Shown here: positions 11,127 through 21,497 of the stretch, piece by piece
Numbering within the stretch: position 1 is the first letter of the stretch
Layout: each line of letters opens with the position of its first letter
DNA from: Diphasiastrum complanatum
Lineage: Eukaryota; Streptophyta; Lycopodiopsida; Lycopodiales; Lycopodiaceae
Assembly: GCA_029204225.1 (NCBI GenBank)
Contig: CM055095.1
Span: 33,848,590 to 33,912,589, forward strand
Direction of reading: 5' to 3'
DNA: 64,000 nt
Translations under genes and position numbers: made by a program
The notes under the pieces: generated by a model
The model's input: only the letters and a program-made list of their open reading frames with translations
The model's database searches: none
Told to the model about the DNA's origin: nothing

Positions 11127-11990
11127 TCCTACTTCGTCAGCTTGGCTCCAGCTATCATTGGTATAGGTTTTTCTTTTCAGTCCATCATTCGGTACTGCTT
11201 TAGCACTTTTCTGGCGTATTCAGACTGAATCAAGTGTATTTTGTCTTTTATTCGATCTCTTCTAATCTCCAACCCAAGGCATTTTGTTGCTTCTCCCAAA
11301 CTTGTGATTTTAAAATTTTCAGAAATCTGACTCTTCGTGTCCTTGATTAACATCAAGGAGTTTCCTATCATAAGAGAATCATCCATGAAAATAGTCAAAA
11401 TCACAAAATCTTTTCCTACTCTTTTTATGTAGACATTACAGTCTGGTTGTGTAGGATTGAGATCTAGAGACTTCAAAAGACTGTCGAACTTCTTGTACCA
11501 AGCTCTAATGCCTGCTTTACACAATAAATGCATCTCTACAACTGACAGACATATTGTCTATTGTCGAGGTCTTCAAATCCTTCAAGTTGCTTCATGAAGA
11601 TTTCTTCTTCTAGATCTCCGTGGAGAAAGGCTGTCTTTACATCCATCTGGTGAATTTCTAGATTGTGTTGTGTAGCATATGTAAGGAGCAGTCATATGCT
11701 TGTCATCTTGACCATCAACGAATACGTGTCGAAATAATCAACACCATTCCTTTGTGTGTAGCCCTTTATGACAAGTCTTGCTTTGTAACAGCCAATAGTG
11801 CCATCTTCATTTTCTTTTTGTACACCCACTTGCAGTTGATGTTTTTTTGTTTTTGGTAGTGGCTCGTGTCCATGCCTCGTTTTGCCTCATTGGCTCGATC
11901 TCCTCTGACATTGCCTGCTTTCAGAATTCTCCCTCTGGACTCTAGATAGCTTCTTGATATGTTGTTGGCTCTTCAGTGAAGCTGCCGCTT
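11127..11990 (-). pseudogene. Copia reverse transcriptase remnant (element B)
   Basis: Minus frame 11,533-11,177 contains the catalytic block ILTIFMDDSLMIG (equivalent of the copia YVDD box) and a thumb with LGLEIRRDRIKDKIHLIQSEY. Upstream, to about 11,900, the reverse complement carries AFLHGDLEEEIFMKQLEGF in another frame. Stops and frameshifts make it inactive. Confidence 0.85.
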
Positions 11991-12950
11991 CTCAAATTGT
12001 GTGTCTTCATCTGAAGATTGTCAGCGTATCGATTTGGAGGTCTTCTTTGTCTTGTTGACCTTCTGGGTTCGTTTTGCGACTACTCAAACGTTTCTTGTTT
12101 GTGGGGTTGATCTTCTGCTTCCTGCTGCTCTGGAGTCTGTGGCTCAACATTCTGATTTGACGTATGTCCTCCATTTCCCCCTTGAATTGGCAGTAGTATG
12201 AAGATCTCATGGCCATTTTCATCTTTTAGTCTAGGGAATGTGGACTCATCGAACTTCACATCTCTACTCAAAACAACCTTCTTCGTGGTTAGATTGTAGA
12301 GTCTATACACTTGTGATCCGTTTGAGTACCCGACCATGATTTTTTGCTCTGATTTATCATCGAACTTATTTCTTTTTCCTTTTGGAATGTGCTTGTATGC
12401 TGCACATCCAAACACACGTACGTATGATAGATCAGGCTTTCTACCTGTCCACATCTTGTACGGTGTCTTATTTTTCAGGGCTGTCGTTGTTGATCTATTC
12501 TACAGGTGTACTGCTCCTGTTTCTTCTTTCTATGACACCGTTATATTCTGATGTGTATGCAGGAGTGAACTAATGCTCTATTCCCTGTTCTTGACAGAAT
12601 TTTAAAATTATGTGCTTTTGTACTCATTATGTGCTTTTGTACTCACCTCCATTGTCAGATCTGATGATCCGAATCTTCTTTGAGTGTGTCTCTTTGCAAA
12701 TGCCACGAACTTCTTGAAAGAGTCTAACACTTCAGATTTTGTCTTCAGGTAGTAGATCATAGTCATTCGGCTGTAGTCATCAATGAATGTTAAGAAATAC
12801 CTTAATCTTGAAAGCAATCCACTTTCATCGGTCCACAGACATCTGAGTGGATGAGATCAAAAACTTCTTTGGCTCTTCTTTTCTCATGTGTGAATGGATT
12901 CCGATGTTGTTCGCCTTTTTGACAGGCTTTGTAGAACTCAGTATCGGGTC
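11991..12950 (-). pseudogene. Copia integrase remnant (element B)
   Basis: Minus frame 12,817-12,608 shows YFLTFIDDYSRMTMIYYLK and, after a break, an SDNGGEY-like site. Frame 12,454-12,080 is the C-terminal end: SYVRVFGCAAYKHIPKGKR, IMVGYSNGSQVYRLYN, VVLSRDVKFDE, then a Gln/Glu-rich linker. The stretch 12,455-12,600, where the catalytic Glu block should lie, is damaged. Confidence 0.85.
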
Positions 12951-13460
12951 ATGATATCTTCAAACCTGTGACTATGTCTTTCTTGCACATGTCATACAGA
13001 CTCCTCATGTTCAAATGATACATTCTTTTGTGCCAAAGCTGATCTTCATTTTCTGATGCATTTAATATGCTATCAGAATTGTTGATTATCTTGGCTTGGT
13101 AGAGATTTCCTTTTCTGCATCCAACCACCAGCAATTTGTTTGTTGTTTTCTCGATCATGCAGCATGTATTGCCATCGAATAAAACTTGAATTCCAAGATC
13201 TGCCATCTTGGAGACTGATAGCAGATCTTTTTTCAATGAAGGTACGTAGAGTGCTCCTGGCAGCTCTGCTTTGTTGATAGTGTTCACAGTTGTAGAGTCC
13301 CGATGCCTTTGACATCGTGTTTGCTCCCATCACCTAGAATCACTACTTTGTTGTTTTTGAATTCTCTAAAGTCGATCAAGATTTTCTTGTTGCAAGTAAT
13401 GATATTGCTCCTGAATCAATGACTACATCGTAGTCTTGTTCAGTTTAGTTTGTTGAAGCT
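12951..13460 (-). pseudogene. Copia protease and GAG-pre-integrase remnant (element B)
   Basis: The reverse complement near 13,440-13,380 reads YDVVIDSGAISLLA, the aspartic-protease DSG site. Frame 13,287-12,949 continues with LPGALYVPSLKKDLLSVSKM and the pre-integrase block QLWHKRMYHLNMRSLYDM, ending at a stop. A frameshift separates the two parts. Confidence 0.8.
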
Positions 13461-14081
13461 TCATCAAGTATTGTGAAGGCTTCATCACCTCTATCTACAT
13501 CTTTTGATGACTCTGCAACATTTGCTTTCTCAGCTTTGTTCTTTCTTTTTGGGTTGAATCTACAATCGTATGCAGAGTGCCCCTTCTTCTTGCAGTTCAT
13601 GCAAGTTATTGCTGGATTGAACCAGTATTTGTTGGCTATATGGCCTGGTTTGTGACAGTGATCACAAGAAGAAGATTATTGATTATCACTACCTCTTCTC
13701 AAAGACTTTGAATTCATCTTATCGAATCTGGGCTTGTTTTTGTTTTTCTTCCTTTCATTCGTGAAGAGAACTTTCTCTTATCATTGTTTCCTTCTCCTTC
13801 GTCCCTAATCAGTCTCTCATCAATGACAAGACTGATTGCTTTGTCAAGTGTCATATCTGGTAGACTCTCAACAGATGATAGGATGCAGACAGAGATTTCA
13901 TGAAGTACATCAATTGTTGTGGTGTTGGAACCTGGTGTTCCTGACTTGATGCAGCGAGTTGAACAAAGATCATTCTGATCTTCTCAACATGCTGATCTAA
14001 CTAATTGTCATCCCATCGTATGGATTGCAGTTGATTGTGAAGATGCATCACTAAAGCTGCAGTCCTCACTTCGTACTCAAA
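13461..14081 (-). pseudogene. Copia gag C-terminal remnant (element B)
   Basis: The reverse complement carries a zinc-knuckle-type segment (MNCKKKGHSAYDC) near 13,600, preceded by a second, poorer Cys/His cluster and by helical gag text (RTAALVMHLHNQLQSI, then QQLMYFMKSLSASY) up to 14,081. Its N-terminal part is missing. Several stops. Confidence 0.75.
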
Positions 14082-14301
14082 ATATGCCAGAAAAGTGTTA
14101 AAACAATATCAAATAATGGACTGCAAAAAAAAAGCCACAGCAATGATAGTTGGAGCCAAATTGACAAAGCAGGATTGTCCAAAAATAGAGGAAGAAAAAT
14201 AAAAGATGGGAGGTATACCCTACCAAAACCTAATCAGTAGTCTGATGAAATCAAATTTCATATGAAAAATTCAACATAAGAAAATCTAAAAAAAAAGACA
14301 C

Positions 14302-15452
14302 TTACTTTATTATGTATGGCAGCACGAGAATTGGAGTCCCCAATCTAACGTATTGGAGCATATTATCGTGTAGACTTTTGAAATAAGGAAAATCAAATGC
14401 AACCATGAATTGAAGGGGAAACAATGCTACATCTATAAACAATGGGGTTTGGAAAAGCTCCATCCAATACTGAATGGCCTCACCTCCTACATTGTCACCT
14501 AGCATTTTATCCCTACTTTCTAATTCACCTGTATCTAAACTAAAAAGGGGGAGACCAGCATTGGTCTTCGGCATCCTAAAACTGTATCGAAGACCTAAAC
14601 CTTTAAGATACGTGTTTAACAATTGGTCATACTGTATATATTGAGGAGTATTTACAAAGACAAGTGCAAGGGGTGACGGAAGTAATACAGATAAACCAGA
14701 AAAAAAATCGTCATTCAAAATTGATTCTACTTTTACATTAACAAAATCATCTAAATCATTTCCAAGAACAGATGGAGGGGAACTAATATTTATGGGGGTA
14801 GGAGGAGGAGATTTATTAGGAGAAGAAGATCTAGCAGGAGAAGGTAAAGATGAAGTTTTGGGAGAAGGAGAAAGAGACTTAGGAGGAGAATTGAGAGGAG
14901 AATGCCTAGAAGAAAGAATTTCATCCAGAGGAGATGGCTTGGAAAAATCTCTCGTTTTATTTGGAGGGTCAAGAGACCTCCTCTTCTTTGAAACACTCCC
15001 GCTCTATATATGAATAACAAGTCGGGATGGTTGAGATTGCTTTCATTTTCTCCTCTCTGAACCTTGTTTTGGAGGAGAGGAGAGAGCAGGTCTAAAGTAT
15101 TCTACAAATTTGTCATATGTGTCCCAAAGCCTGAACACAATATTGAAATCCTTGGGCATATGGTCACCCTCTTGGCATGGACAGCTACAACAACAGTATC
15201 TGAAATAAATTTCACCTGAAAATCCTCATATGCAGTGTGCAATGCCTCAATTGTCGTTACCGTCCATCTCACATCTGCAGATAGACTCTGCCTAATGGAT
15301 CTCTGTATGTGAGCTTTCAGAATCAGAAGATTATTTGTCTTCTGTAGCTTCCGAATATCCTTGAGCCAGGGTGGGTCTCTTCTTCTGCCCCTTGGCCTAG
15401 GAGGAGGTGGTGGTGGATGAGGTGGCAGCCTCCTATAGGGCACGTTTTGCAT
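14302..15452 (-). pseudogene. U-family ORF remnant 1 (unclassified)
   Basis: Three minus-strand pieces read as one decayed protein. First (15,452-15,102): a Pro/Arg-rich start, then a helical block ending TTIEALHTAYEDFQVKF. Second (about 15,005-14,720): a Ser/Pro-rich linker with many SPxxSP words. Third (14,718-14,302): a hydrophobic domain with YIQYDQLLNTYLKGLGL and AIQYWMELFQTPLFIDVALF. The linker joins the third piece in frame; a stop and frameshift separate the first. The same helix-linker-domain order appears at 18,597-19,313, and the third domain resembles 41,469-41,940. I do not recognise the family. A structural protein of an unclassified mobile element is one possibility. Confidence 0.4.
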
Positions 15453-15788
15453 GGCTTCCTACTCTTCTACATTATGCGAGCAGTCATGTTTCATCATAAT
15501 CATTCCAGACACCATTGGTGTCTTAGCTCCCTTGCAGTCTGTCATTTGAAAATCATCAATGATTAATCTTAGACTTCAAAGTTTCACCTGGTGGTCGATC
15601 CATTTCAGAGGTCTTGGTTCAACATATCTACATGCATAATGAAATTAGAGTGGAAGGCATAAGTTCAAATGAGAGACTCAAATGCAATTGTAAGTTTTAA
15701 AGAATTTCTTGCTTTGGGCTTTGCATTAATCATTTAGATGTGTATCTGAGTATTTAAATGATATATAGTTTTATGGGTTTGTGCAGAT

Positions 15789-16531
15789 TTGTATCCATCA
15801 AGCATAATCGAATGGCAACCTATACAATCCCTTGTCGGCATCATGGATGTTATTCATTCTGATATTGGTCTTCTGCAATACAAGAACGGCTCCACGAGAT
15901 CACTTTTGGATTCTTGTATTTTCTTCTATGATTCATTTTACACACCATCTAGTTTAGGTGGAAGATTAGAGGTGATATCATTACCCTCTTTCTCAAGTGA
16001 AAAATGGATTCCTCTGGATTCCACCATAGCAGAGAGCCTACAATCAAGGTTTTTTATGGACATTCAAAACTGTATGAAATGTAGTACAAAAAACAATAGA
16101 TTGCACTGGTTTCTGCCTTTTGCAATGTTTGTGGTTTTTTTTGTTGAATGTAGTATTCGTAGAACAGCGACGATGTTTATTTGTAGTGATTTAACATGTT
16201 ATCAAGCCTCCTTGATGATCATTGGGATAAAAAGAGTAATGGCAATATCGAGTGCATAGTTAATAGATCATCAATGAAATTTAGTTATCTTATAGAAAAG
16301 CATGTGTTTTCTTTAATAATTTATTATAGAAGATGGTCCAAAGTTGGCAATGAATGGAAAACATTGGATCAAGATTTTATAGTGAATCATCAAGATCAAA
16401 TAGAAATCCAAGTGAAGCTAAATAATTCTACTATTACAACAATTCAGGTGGAGGAAGATTGGACACTCGATCACATTCGATCAGAGCTTACCTTTTTACA
16501 ATATGATATTTTTGAACACTCCTATTTTTGA
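15789..16531 (+). pseudogene. Unrecognised exon-like frames
   Basis: The frame from about 15,787 follows a strong splice-acceptor-like TTTGTGCAG and encodes SSIIEWQPIQSLVGIMDVIH and a run rich in Ser and aromatics, then meets a GTTTTT donor-like site near 16,051. A later block (about 16,331-16,530), also after an acceptor-like TTATTATAG, reads RRWSKVGNEWKTLDQDFIVN, then IQVKLNNSTITTIQVEEDWT. The last part has the strand-turn-helix feel of a ubiquitin-like fold, but no family is assigned. It may be a decayed spliced host gene or captured gene fragment. The sequence on both sides (15,453-15,788 and 16,532-16,774) shows nothing. Confidence 0.25.
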
Positions 16532-16779
16532 GTCAATGAGAGATTGGTAGGTGTATCTGTGTTTTCTTTAATAGACATTTGAAATGACTTTCGTTTTCAA
16601 AAAACAAATCTTACAAAAAACAAATATTACAAAATTATCTTACTTTGCACAGTATGGGATGATGAACATTGATGCCTCCTTGCTTGTGTGTCTGAAGAGC
16701 CTTCTGGCTTTCCTCTTTGTAAATGCCCAAAAAATGCCCAAAAATGGAGATACAACAAAAACCTCCTTTGTGACTGTAT

Positions 16780-17297
16780 TGTAAGAAATGGTAAACTCCT
16801 GCAACTTTGTCGCAGCACGAACAAGACACGAAGGTCGAACAAGAACAATTTGCTATAGTCAACATGTCTTTGACTCAAAGCACAAACGATTCGTGAATCA
16901 TTTGCGAATTGCAAACACACCTCCAGGACCTCAAACCGCAAAGGGGACGCAAAACGAAAACTACGAAAAGAAACGAAAGAATCAAACGAAGAAAAATCTT
17001 TCGGGCTGCCAGCTGGTAGCTCAACGGGCTTCACGCCCAGTTGAAACGAGTAGCAACGACGAAGACGAACTAACTAGTTGATTAGCGTTAACTAGTCTGG
17101 TAATTCGACGTTTAGCTATCTTGTAAACTCCACATAGTGGAGGTATAAACGATCATCTTTGGATCATAACAAGGAGATGTGAATACAGAGATGTGTAACT
17201 GTAAGGGCTTCCGCACGAAAAGAAAATTCAAAAGAAAGAAAATTTTTGCGGAAAGAGAAGAGAAGACGAGCACAAAACGTTCTGGCCTTCTGCGACA
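16780..17297 (+). repeat. 5' LTR of mini-copia K
   Basis: 518 bp, starting TGTAAGAAATGG and ending TTCTGCGACA. It matches the 3' LTR but lacks about 270 bp corresponding to 18,235-18,492. Palindrome-like GCTGCCAGCTGGTAGC at 17,005-17,020. Confidence 0.92.
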
Positions 17298-17310
17298 TGG
17301 TATCAGAGCC
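17298..17310 (+). other. Primer-binding site of mini-copia K
   Basis: TGGTATCAGAGCC, the standard plant initiator-Met tRNA primer site, directly after the LTR end. Confidence 0.93.
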
Positions 17311-17362
17311 AACAGGTTATCACTATTGATATCCCAGCAGTGATTCTTCCAGACAACACAAT

Positions 17363-17785
17363 ATGGCTACGACAATCCAGACCAGAGTAGCAATCAGTCT
17401 TGATGGCGCAAATTACAAAATCTGGAAATTCAAAATCAAAACACTCTTGAAGGGCGAAGGCATCTAGTCAGTGACCGAGCTCTCAGAGATGCAGCCTCCA
17501 GAGGGAGACCCGAGGAGATCTGAATGGATTAGAAAGGATCAGCGCGCAATGACGGTCATCGCTTCATCCATAAATGAAGATCTACTCATGCAAATTGAAG
17601 ACACATTCCTCTGAAGTACCGTCACATTCGAGATTTGATCTCGAAAGGAGAGCTCCAAGTCCAGTTCATAAAATCAGAAAGTATGATTGCAGATCTCCTT
17701 ACGAAACCGCTCGACAAGCCACTCTCTAACAAGCAAAGAGAGGCAATTGGATTGAATGAACAAAGCTGCAAGGTTCAAGAGGGAG
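17363..17785 (+). pseudogene. Gag-RNase H deletion product (element K)
   Basis: ATG at 17,363 opens gag (MATTIQTRVAISLDGANYK, then WKFKIKTLLKGEGI), stopped by TAG after 34 codons. Without that stop the gag text runs on through MQPPEGDPRRSEWIRKDQRA to about 17,608. There it jumps directly to the RNase H tail (HIRDLISKGELQVQFIKSES, then LLTKPLDKPLS). The junction removes protease, integrase and reverse transcriptase at once. Confidence 0.88.
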
Positions 17786-18591
17786 TGTCAGAAATGGAGA
17801 ATGGAGAACTCCTGCAACTTTGTCACAGCACGAACAAGACACGAAGGTCGAACGAGAACGATTCGCGACAGTCAACGTGTCTTTGACTCGAAGCACAAAT
17901 GATTCGCAAATCATTTGCGAATCGCAAACACACCTCCAAAACCTCAAACCGCAAAAGGGACGCAAAACAAAAACTACGAAAAGAAATGAAAAGAACGAAA
18001 GCAAACAAGAGATTACGAATCAAACAAAAAAAAATCTTTCGCGCTGCCAGCTGCCAGCTCAACGGGCTTCACACCCAGCTAAAACGAGTAGCAACGACGA
18101 AGACTAACTAACTAGTTGATTAGCGTTAACTAGTCTGATAATTCGACGTTTAGCTATCTTGTAAACTCCAAATAGTGGAGGTATAAAATATCCTCTCTAG
18201 ATCATAACAAGGAGATGTGAATACAGAGATCTGTAAGAGATAGAGAGAGATGTAGCAAATAGTGTAAGAAAGTAAAGACATCATAGTTGTGAATGAAAGT
18301 CTGCAACAAGCAGAACACAGAGTAAGAGCAGAGTGTCAATCCGCCAACGAGCGAGACACTGACGATCTCGCTCCAAAACCAAACTGACACTATAGTCGCT
18401 CTATTTTCGTGTATCTCTTTGTCTTGTGTTGTGTGTCTTGATTGCTAGAATAAAATATGTTTTGTGATACATAGTTGAGTGTCTGGGATCTTGTAAGGGC
18501 TTCCACACGAAAAGAAAATTCAAAAGAAAGAAAATTGTTCGAGAAAAGAGAAGGAGAAGACGAGCACAAAACGTTCTGGCCTTCTACGACA
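17786..18591 (+). repeat. 3' LTR of mini-copia K
   Basis: 806 bp, starting TGTCAGAAATGG and ending TTCTACGACA. It has a TATAAA box near 18,182 (missing in function from the 5' copy, where it reads TATAAAC) and the fuller R-U5 region that the 5' LTR lost. Diverged palindrome GCTGCCAGCTGCCAGC at 18,043-18,058. Confidence 0.9.
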
Positions 18592-18596
18592 TGTAT

Positions 18597-19313
18597 ATGT
18601 GTATTTATGTACATAGTATACACGTCCAGATTCAACTACTGTGTCCGAGATATGGGAGGTCTTATCCTTTAGCTCCTTACAATGCGGGCCTTTGATATGC
18701 ATTGCAAAATTAATATCATCTATACAAAATATAAACTCTCCTCTGAGATCATCGATTTTTTTGGCTATATACATGTCAAAATCAATGAACCTCTCAGAAT
18801 CAAAGAATGTGTCCTTTGGATCATTGGGGAGTCTGATGTGCAACTCTTTATCAGTTGCAACAACATAAAAAACAATCATGTCCACCACTGTATTTAAATC
18901 ATTCACATGTAGAAAAGGAGGACTGTGCATTTCAAGATCAGGGGTTGGGGGAGGACTCCCAACCCATGGAATTCCCGACATACTTGCCACATCTTTTCTA
19001 ATAGGAGGAGGCGAGGTGAAGAGCTGAGAGACCTAGGCCTGGGTTGTGAATGCTTTGGCTGTGCTTGGTTTCTCTCTTTTTAGGGTGGGAGAAGCATGTC
19101 CTTGGACATCAGTGTCACCCTCTTGGCATGTATCGAGCTCAGGATCGAATCCTCAAACATTTTTGTCTGGAAGTCTCGTATGCAGTATGGAGTGCTTCCA
19201 AGGCAATGATCTTCCACCTCATTACATAGGGTAGATGAGTAGTCATATCCTGCATGACCTCCCTCATAGCCCGATAGAAGGCTGCTTTTGGGATCAAAAG
19301 CTTGGTGCTCCTT
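18597..19313 (-). pseudogene. U-family ORF remnant 2 (unclassified)
   Basis: Minus-strand pieces in the same order as remnant 1. About 19,320-19,150 gives a helical block with KLLIPKAAFYRAMREVMQ and LEALHTAYE. Then 18,990-18,597 gives GSPPPTPDLEMHSPPFLHVN followed by an acidic/aromatic domain (MIVFYVVATDKELHIRLPND, RFIDFDMYIAKKIDDLRGEF). The frame runs up to the 3' LTR of element K, whose insertion cut it. The EALHTAYE block is shared with 15,102-15,452, so the two are paralogous. Function unknown. Confidence 0.4.
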
Positions 19314-19356
19314 TTGTGGACATTCCCCACACATGTGAATTCTAGAAATTTTGTCA

Positions 19357-19369
19357 TGGTATCAAAGCC
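19357..19369 (+). other. Primer-binding site of copia C
   Basis: TGGTATCAAAGCC, complementary to initiator-Met tRNA, directly after the LTR remnant. Confidence 0.85.
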
Positions 19370-20125
19370 AAAGTAAGCTTTGCATGCTAACATCTCTTAT
19401 TGTACAAGAAATTGAGAGCTAAATCAAGCAGAAAAGCAGTTTTACACTTTTTCTCACCTTTCTCTGAAGTGTGTTTAGACAAATCGGATTGGAACTGAAT
19501 TTTTAGACCTGAAAAGTGGTAGTACAGAATTCTGGAATTCTGCATGTGTGAAAATCCGAGATTTTTAGTCCCTTCTATCTCCTTGCTTGTGGATCCAAAC
19601 ATAGTGGTCTTATAGCTTGATGAAAAGCTTATGATATGTAATTTACATAGAAATTAAAAGCAAATCAATCTGATGTGTCTATCAAGAGTTATAAGCTCTT
19701 AAAGAGGATAAGGATAGGTCCAAAATCCGAGTGACTACATTTTGATTTGATTCAACCTTGCTTTGTTCTGAGTCTATTGTTTTGAGCATCCTACACAAGA
19801 CACTGAAGATCAAGACTAAGTTTGAAGTAATTGAATACCCTTTAGCCTTCTGAGTGTCAATAGTGTTTTCTTTTGAAGCATTTCACACGTGCCAAAAGTA
19901 GGATTCAAACTTGCCAAAGTGTCTCAATCCACTTTGTGCGTCTGATCTAGATAATCTTGTCTTGTGGAATATTTGAGATCCATCTCAAATACAGTTGCAA
20001 GTGTTTCACATAGGAAGGTAGTACATCCTTGAAAATACCTATAGTGAAAGAGAGTAGCAAAATTAAGACTGATTGGAACAAGCTCAAACATATTGCAGTC
20101 CAATAACTAAGAAGTCTTCATCTAA

Positions 20126-21034
20126 ATGGCACCTCTGGGAGGATATCTTCTAGAAGCAAATGAAAGACTAAATACTTCTAGTTACTCAATTTGGAAGTTC
20201 ATAATGGAGTCTATCTTGATACTCCAGGATGTTATGGACATTGTGCTTGGTGTTGAGGAGGAGCCTCAAGCACAGGCTGAAATTTCTAAGTATAGGAAGA
20301 GAGCTAGAATGGCTCTACATTTCATTAAGATGAATGTATCTAATGAAATTTTGAGAGAGATATGATCATCTTGCACCACAGCTAGAGATGCTTGGAATGC
20401 ACTTAAGTCCATCTATGAAACAAAGAATACTTCTAGAATACTCACTCTTAGGAATCAGATTTTCCAAAGTTTGCAAAGAAGTGAGGAGAGTGCATCAAGC
20501 TATGTTCTGAGAGTTAAAGATTTACATAGAGAGCTTTCCTGTGTTGGTGTTACTATTAACCAAGATGAGCTAGTTCAAGTCATTTTAAATGACTTGAAAG
20601 ATGACTATAATAATCTTGTTCAGTCTTTTGCCATTAAGGAGGAGTTGCCTGATCTAGAAACTCTCTAAGGAATTCTTATTTCTGAAAAAGCTAGGCAAAG
20701 CTATAAACTTTCCAAGATGAACAAACTTGAGCATGGTGGAAGTGACAAAGCTTTCTTTGACAAGGACAAGCATAAAGGAAGGAGTAAGGACCAGTTTTTT
20801 CAACAAAGACAAAGCCAAAGATCAAGACAAAGATGGTGAAGAGGATGATTCATCTTATCTATCTACTTCAAAGACCAAGAAGAAGAAAGTGAAGTGTTTC
20901 TTCTATGGCAAGAAGGGAAACTATGCCTCTAATTGCTTTAAGAAGAAAAACCAACTCAGGCAAGCAAATCTCTCCAAAGAGATTGAAGAAGATTCTGTTG
21001 CAAGTGATGGAGAAGTGATGGAGAAGGATCACTT
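20126..21034 (+). pseudogene. Copia gag (element C)
   Basis: Starts MAPLGGYLLEANERLNTSSY, followed by the SIWKFIMES block typical of copia gag N-termini. In-frame stops lie at 20,363 (TGA, in an REI-SSCTTARDAWNALK context) and 20,666 (TAA); otherwise the first 200 codons are in one frame. A frameshift near 20,700 leads to a Lys-rich region and a zinc knuckle, CFFYGKKGNYASNC, whose second Cys is replaced by Tyr. A leader of about 750 bp without a gene separates it from the primer site. Confidence 0.88.
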
Positions 21035-21497
21035 ATGGTGTCCAGTTTTTCTTCATCACCTTTCAAGAAAGATGGAGCTTGGTACATAGATAGTGGAGCT
21101 TCTTCACATATGTGTTGTTCAAAGGAGTCTTTTGACTCAATTGTACCTTACAAAGGAATTAAGAGATCTATTTACACTGCTAATGATCATGAATGCTCTA
21201 TAGAAGGAATTGGCAACATTACATTGAAACTTGCTTCTTCAAAAGTTCTTGCACTTTCTAATGTTCTTTTCATTCCAAAACTTACAAAGAACTTGATTAG
21301 TGTGGGAAAGTTGCTTGATAATGGTTGTGATGTAAAGTTCAACTCCAATACTTGCTTTATCAAGAAAAATGTTGAGATCCTAGCTAATGGATCTAGATGT
21401 GGTGGAATTTTCAAGTTGAATTCTTATGAGAATGAAAACCTTTGTGAAGTTGCATTTTTATCTAAGGAAAAGTTGTGGCATATAAGGTTGGGGCATC
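21035..21497 (+). pseudogene. Copia protease and start of pre-integrase (element C)
   Basis: Frame with AWYIDSGASSHM (aspartic protease, active DSG intact), then LSNVLFIPKLTKNLISVGKL and the pre-integrase start KLWHIRLGH. It is cut at 21,497 by the LTR of element G. The flank GCATC (21,493-21,497) is the likely target site; ACATC lies on the far side (complement of 32,408-32,412). Confidence 0.88.

Larger units (their letters stand above)
10304..14081 (-). mobile_element. Copia retrotransposon B, truncated at both ends
   Basis: Minus-strand element of the A/K family. From right to left it keeps part of gag, protease, integrase, reverse transcriptase, a partial RNase H and a truncated 3' LTR. 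All frames are broken. The gag start, primer-binding site and 5' LTR are missing; the right edge is near 14,081. No target duplication can be seen, as expected with both outer ends gone. Confidence 0.85.
16780..18591 (+). mobile_element. Mini-copia K, bounded by LTRs and target duplication
   Basis: A fully delimited insertion: 5' LTR 16,780-17,297, primer-binding site from 17,298, 3' LTR 17,786-18,591, and the 5-bp target duplication TGTAT at 16,775-16,779 and 18,592-18,596. The internal region is only 488 bp. It holds the first part of gag joined to the last part of RNase H and a polypurine tract AAGAGGGAG at the 3' LTR. It cannot encode its own enzymes, so any movement would need a relative. 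It inserted into U-family sequence and shares LTR and gag with elements A and B. Confidence 0.93.
19314..21497 (+). mobile_element. Copia C, 5' half
   Basis: Plus-strand element: a 43-bp remnant of the 5' LTR end (19,314-19,356), primer-binding site, leader, gag, protease and the first residues of the pre-integrase block, cut at 21,497 by insertion of element G. Its other half lies reversed at 30,558-32,412. The short LTR remnant matches the end of the 630-bp LTR at 30,558-31,187, and the reading frame continues from LWHIRLGH here to PNFKSMSS there. Confidence 0.88.

Noticed and set aside
14792-15013. Gly/Glu-rich plus-strand frame
   Set aside because: It is the reverse complement of the Ser/Pro-rich linker of U-family remnant 1, which reads better on the minus strand.
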